A DNA stretch of 10,996 nt from NCBI GenBank assembly GCA_016213865.1, contig JACQZL010000038.1, forward strand, positions 1 to 10,996. Reading direction: 5' to 3'. This document shows positions 6,400 through 10,996 of this stretch, piece after piece. This stretch comes from Candidatus Rifleibacteriota bacterium (GTDB lineage Bacteria; UBP17; UBA6191; JACPRK01). The position numbers were made by a program, and so were the translations under genes. Positions within the stretch are counted from its first letter, which is position 1, and every line of letters starts with the position of its first letter. The notes beneath the pieces were generated by a model that was given only the letters and a program-made list of their open reading frames with translations, was not told where the DNA came from and ran no database searches.

Positions 6400-7544
6400 G
6401 CCTGGACCTCCCCGCTGGCCGAGCGCTCGACCAGCAAGTCCTCGAGGGCCATGGAGGTGATGCCCAGCGCCCGGCCTGCCGGCCCGTTGACCATGCGGCC
6501 CTGGTACAGGTAGACCCCCGCGGCCAGTCCCGGGGTCGTGCGCAGGGCCGCGTCGACACCGTCCTCGGCCATACGCGTCAGGTACTCCATCGCCGCCAGA
6601 GTCAGGGCCCGGGACGCCGTGCGCGGCGCGTTGGCAGTCATGTTCGGGACGCAGTAGTGCGTGACCTCATGGACCTTGAAGGTGGGACGATCGGGAGTCG
6701 TGGGCCGGCTGGTCTCGACACAGCCACCCTGGTCGATCGAAAGGTCGAGGATGACGCTGCCGGGCCGCATCCGTCTCACCATGTCCTCGGTGACCAGGTA
6801 GGGCGCGCGACCGCCGGGGATCAACACGGCTCCGATCAGCACGTCCGCAACTGCCGCGAACCACGAGATCTGGCCCGAGGACGCGACCGCGGTGACCGCC
6901 CCCGAAGGCAGCATGGCCCGGGCCTGCCTGAGCCGACCGAGGTCGGTGTCCATCAGCACCACGTGGGCCCCGCAAGCCAGCGCCATGGCGGCCGCGGTAC
7001 ACCCCACCGTGCCGGCACCCAGGATGACGACCGTGGCCGGCGGAATACCCGGCCCACCGCCCAGTATCATCCCACGGCCGCCCGACTCGGAGAGCAGAAG
7101 GTGGGCAGCCGCGTGGACCGCCATCTGTCCGGCAATCTCGGACAGGGCCGTCAACACCGGGCGAGCTCCGGTGTCGTCCTCGATGATCTCGTAACCGATC
7201 ATCGAGATGTGTTTCCTCTCCAGCTCGTTGACCCGCTCGGCGGGCGAGACGGCGAGGTGCATGAACCCGCACACCGTGACCCCCGACCGGAGCTGGGCGA
7301 CCTCGTCGGCCGAAAGAGAACCGACGGCGCAGATCAGATCGGGCCGCTGGTAGACCTCGTCGGAGTCGTAGGCGATCGAAGCGCCCGCGGCGTGGTAGTC
7401 CTCGTCGCTAAAGCGGCTGCCGGCCCCGGCGTCGTGCTCGACGTAGACCTCGTGGCCGAGCTGCGCGAGCCGCGAGACGCCCAGAGGCGTCAAGCCGACT
7501 CTGTACTCGTGTGGCTGGCGGTTCCTGGGCACCCCGATGATCAT
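6396..7544 (-). CDS. ald: Alanine dehydrogenase/PNT family protein lacking the conserved lysine
   Basis: Alanine dehydrogenases interconvert L-alanine with pyruvate and ammonia using NAD(H). The 382-residue protein aligns over its whole length. It keeps MIIGVPRN, HEYRVGLTP (Arg15), the FMHLA motif (His96), the nucleotide-binding GAGTVG (176-181) with an acidic residue after strand two (MDTD, about 199) that suits NAD, and the LDLSIDQGGC, TFKVHEVTHYCVPNM and PRTAS blocks. At the place of the family's VKEP motif it reads VGSL, so the substrate-binding Lys75 of the Mycobacterium enzyme is Gly (codon 7320-7322), and VANMPxxVP is VPNMTANAP. Substrate or activity may therefore differ. ATG 7544 is chosen over GTG 7553 because AAGGAG sits 8 nt before it and MIIGVP is the usual family N-terminus. 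It is second in the tpl-ald-CoA-transferase operon and overlaps the next gene by ATGA. The family is certain, the reaction is not. Confidence 0.87.
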   Translation of the reverse strand: MIIGVPRNRQPHEYRVGLTPLGVSRLAQLGHEVYVEHDAGAGSRFSDEDYHAAGASIAYDSDEVYQRPDLICAVGSLSADEVAQLRSGVTVCGFMHLAVSPAERVNELERKHISMIGYEIIEDDTGARPVLTALSEIAGQMAVHAAAHLLLSESGGRGMILGGGPGIPPATVVILGAGTVGCTAAAMALACGAHVVLMDTDLGRLRQARAMLPSGAVTAVASSGQISWFAAVADVLIGAVLIPGGRAPYLVTEDMVRRMRPGSVILDLSIDQGGCVETSRPTTPDRPTFKVHEVTHYCVPNMTANAPRTASRALTLAAMEYLTRMAEDGVDAALRTTPGLAAGVYLYQGRMVNGPAGRALGITSMALEDLLVERSASGEVQA

Positions 7545-7609
7545 CTGGGTCACTCCTTGCTGAACGGACGGGGACGCCGAACCCTGGGCCCGGCGCCCGG
7601 CTTGTGGGC

Positions 7610-9228
<1,619 letters not shown>

Positions 9229-9259
9229 ACGCTCGCTCACCCCCCGACCTGGGGCACGG

Positions 9260-10783
9260 CTACTCGAGACTGCCGACCTCTCGCTCCACCGCCTCGAGGA
9301 CCTCGCAGCTCGCAACCAACGCTTTCATGACGTTGTGGTCCGGATAGAGCGGGCGGTCTTCCTCGAGATGCGCGACGTGCTTGCGGATGGTCCTGTGGGC
9401 CGCGGCAACGCCCTTGCCGTTGGTGAAGGCCCGGAAGTCGAGCGCCTGGGCCGCGGCCATCAGCTCGATCCCCAGGATGCCGTGGGCGTTGTCCAGGATC
9501 TGACCGTTCTTGAGGGCCGTGTTCATCCCCATGGAGACGAAGTCTTCCTGATCGGCCGCGGCCGGGATCGACTGGATCGAGGCTGGCATCGACAGGATGC
9601 GCTGCTCCACGATCATCGTGTCCGCCGTGTACTGGCTGAGCATCATCCCCGAGAACATCCCGGCCCCCCTGGTGAGGAACTCGGGGAGGCCCGCCGACAG
9701 AGCAGGGTTGGTCAGCCGGTTCAGCCTGCGCTCGGCCAGGACGCAGACCATCGTGATGGCGGCACCGACCAGGTCCATCGGCAGAGAGACCGGCGAGCCC
9801 TGGAAATTGGCTCCGGTCAGCGTCAGTCTCTGCTCCGGGAGGAAGATCGGGTTGTCTCCGACGCCGTTGAGCTCGATCTCGACCTGCTTCTTGGCCCAGG
9901 CGACGGCGTCGTGGGCGGCACCGATGACTTGCGGCGACGAGCGCATCGAGTAGGCGTCCTGGACCTTGGTCTTGAGCTTCCCGGTCGCGAGGTCGCTCCC
10001 CTGGAGGCACTTGAGGATCGCCTTGGCCGACCGGATCGCCCCGGCAAAGCCGCGTACCTCGTGGAGCCGGACGTCGTACGGCTTCAGGTTGGCCAGCAAC
10101 GCCTCGAGGCTCATCGCGCAGGCGATCTCCGCTTGCTGGAGCCAGCGGTTCATGTCGTGGAGTTGCAAGGCGCTGATCGCCGTCAGCAGGTTCGAGCCGT
10201 TGATGGTGGCCAGGCCGTCCCGCGCCGAAAGGCCCGGCACCGCAATCCCGGCCTTCTCCAGGGCCGCGTGCCCCGGCAGTCTCTGCCCCTGGTAAAAGGC
10301 CTCGCCCTCGCCCAGCAACAAGAGGGCGATCTGCGACATCGGCGCCAGGTCTCCGCATGCCCCGACCGAACCCTTCTCGCAGACCACCGGCGTCACCCCA
10401 CGGTTGAGCATCTCGACCAGCGTCGCGGTGATGACCGGCCGGCAGCCCGACATCCCGTGGGCGTGGACGTTGATGCGCCCGGCCATGGCGGCTCGCACCC
10501 GCTCGATCGGCACCGGACCGCCGATCCCCGCGGAGTGGTTGTAGATCAGATACCGCTGGAACTTCTCGACCTGCTCGTCCGTCAGCACCCGCTCGGAGAA
10601 CTCCCCGATGCCGGTGTTGACGCCGTACATGATCTCGCGGGCCCTGAGCTTCTCCTCGAGCATCATCCGGCAGGCCTTGATCCGGTCGAGGGCCTCCGGC
10701 GCCAGCTCCACTTTCTCGCCGTGCCGGGCGATTGCCGTTAGCTTACCGACGTCGAGGTCGGATCCGTTCAGAACGATGGCCAT
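9260..10783 (-). CDS. hutH: Histidine ammonia-lyase family protein with Ala-Cys-Gly MIO triad
   Basis: The family removes ammonia from histidine (giving urocanate) or, in relatives, from tyrosine or phenylalanine, using an MIO cofactor made from an internal Ala-Ser-Gly. The protein has 507 residues, close to the 510 of Pseudomonas HutH, and the numbering coincides. Tyr53 (YGVNTGIG), His83 (YNHSAGIG), the triad at 142-144 (GSVGACGDLAP), Asn195 (TINGSN), Tyr278 and Arg281 (QDAYSMR), Phe327 (ANFQGSP) and the glutamate of VEQR (393) are present. Differences from typical HutH are Cys143 for Ser (codon 10355-10357), Gln328 for the His after Phe, and EDFVSM for EDHVSM. His83 favours a histidine-type lyase, but specificity is open. 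ATG 10783 has AAGGGG 8 nt upstream; the in-frame TTG at 10870 adds only a Pro/Arg/Ser-rich tail. No hutU, hutI or hutG gene is in the window. A 261-nt gap separates it from tpl. Confidence 0.88.
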   Translation of the reverse strand: MAIVLNGSDLDVGKLTAIARHGEKVELAPEALDRIKACRMMLEEKLRAREIMYGVNTGIGEFSERVLTDEQVEKFQRYLIYNHSAGIGGPVPIERVRAAMAGRINVHAHGMSGCRPVITATLVEMLNRGVTPVVCEKGSVGACGDLAPMSQIALLLLGEGEAFYQGQRLPGHAALEKAGIAVPGLSARDGLATINGSNLLTAISALQLHDMNRWLQQAEIACAMSLEALLANLKPYDVRLHEVRGFAGAIRSAKAILKCLQGSDLATGKLKTKVQDAYSMRSSPQVIGAAHDAVAWAKKQVEIELNGVGDNPIFLPEQRLTLTGANFQGSPVSLPMDLVGAAITMVCVLAERRLNRLTNPALSAGLPEFLTRGAGMFSGMMLSQYTADTMIVEQRILSMPASIQSIPAAADQEDFVSMGMNTALKNGQILDNAHGILGIELMAAAQALDFRAFTNGKGVAAAHRTIRKHVAHLEEDRPLYPDHNVMKALVASCEVLEAVEREVGSLE

Positions 10784-10903
10784 TTTCAGCGCCCCTTGCG
10801 CGGTCTGGCCGCCCCCGCTTCGGGTCCGGGACGGCCGTGGGTGTTGTGACGGGCCAGGATGGAGCCTCAAGGGCCCTGGTTCGGTCCTCCTGACTACAAA
10901 GGT

Positions 10904-10932
10904 AATGTCGATCTTCCCGGCCGCCGCGTCAA
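10904..10932 (-). promoter_or_regulatory. Possible hutH promoter
   Basis: On the minus strand TTGACG (10927-10932) matches the -35 consensus at five of six positions. Seventeen nt later GACATT (10904-10909) matches the -10 at three. This leaves a leader of about 115 nt before the ATG at 10783. The leader contains a free AGGAGG at 10885-10890 that is 14 nt from a TTG and has no convincing gene behind it. Beyond 10932 to the window end I see nothing definite. Confidence 0.3.
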
Positions 10933-10996
10933 TACTAAAGTCGGGGTGCGTCCCCGGTTCATGGGGCAGAGAGGACCAAACGCAAAGACGCCAGGA

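Noticed and set aside
5158..6513. 451-residue + strand open frame opposite the CoA-transferase gene
   Set aside because: Antisense shadow; Asp/Val/Arg-rich composition with no motifs.
9335..10741. 468-residue + strand open frame opposite hutH
   Set aside because: Same reasoning: an antisense shadow with no start signal or domain, opposite a well-conserved HAL-family gene.

Overview
The window is high-GC bacterial DNA carrying seven recognisable protein genes, with long open frames on both strands that are antisense shadows. Nothing in it fixes the phylum. The mix of a DUF6599-type envelope protein, short dispersed tandem repeats of the 'cacagaga' kind, and amino-acid-degrading enzymes fits an environmental Acidobacteriota- or Planctomycetota-like lineage, but that is inference. 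I see no rRNA, tRNA, CRISPR array, integrase or transposase.

Left part (1-3571). A family-2-type glycosyltransferase gene on the + strand (228-1100) converges on a two-gene minus-strand unit: an Ala-rich helical-repeat protein with one N-terminal membrane segment (2354-3256) and a DUF6599-like protein with one N-terminal membrane segment (1161-2357). The stop of the first and the GTG start of the second share a GTGA, so they are probably translationally coupled. The divergent region 3257-3571 holds two facing arrays of an 8-bp unit (3334-3365 and 3389-3428) and a good sigma70-type promoter. A second, 48-bp relative of the left array lies at 61-108, in front of the glycosyltransferase gene.

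Middle (3572-5085). One + strand gene encodes a uridine-kinase/phosphoribulokinase-type P-loop kinase with an N-terminal ATP-cone-like domain. It is closed by a hairpin at 5053-5085 that sits between convergent genes.

Right part (5104-10996). Four minus-strand genes make an amino-acid catabolism block, in transcription order: a histidine ammonia-lyase family gene (hutH), a tyrosine phenol-lyase gene (tpl), an alanine dehydrogenase/PNT family gene (ald), and an acetyl-CoA hydrolase/4-hydroxybutyrate CoA-transferase family gene. tpl, ald and the CoA-transferase look like one operon: the tpl-ald gap is 65 nt, and ald overlaps the next gene by ATGA. The likely logic is release of pyruvate and ammonia from tyrosine, redox exchange between pyruvate and alanine (if the dehydrogenase really acts on them), and CoA recycling on short-chain acids, i.e. 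amino-acid fermentation.

Three of these enzymes depart from their families at key positions: hutH has Ala-Cys-Gly where the MIO cofactor normally forms from Ala-Ser-Gly, ald has Gly where the substrate-binding lysine is expected, and tpl has changes beside the PLP and in the ring pocket. The most interesting possibility is therefore a locus for aromatic or imidazole amino-acid breakdown with shifted specificities. I do not see a clearly novel defence or mobile system.
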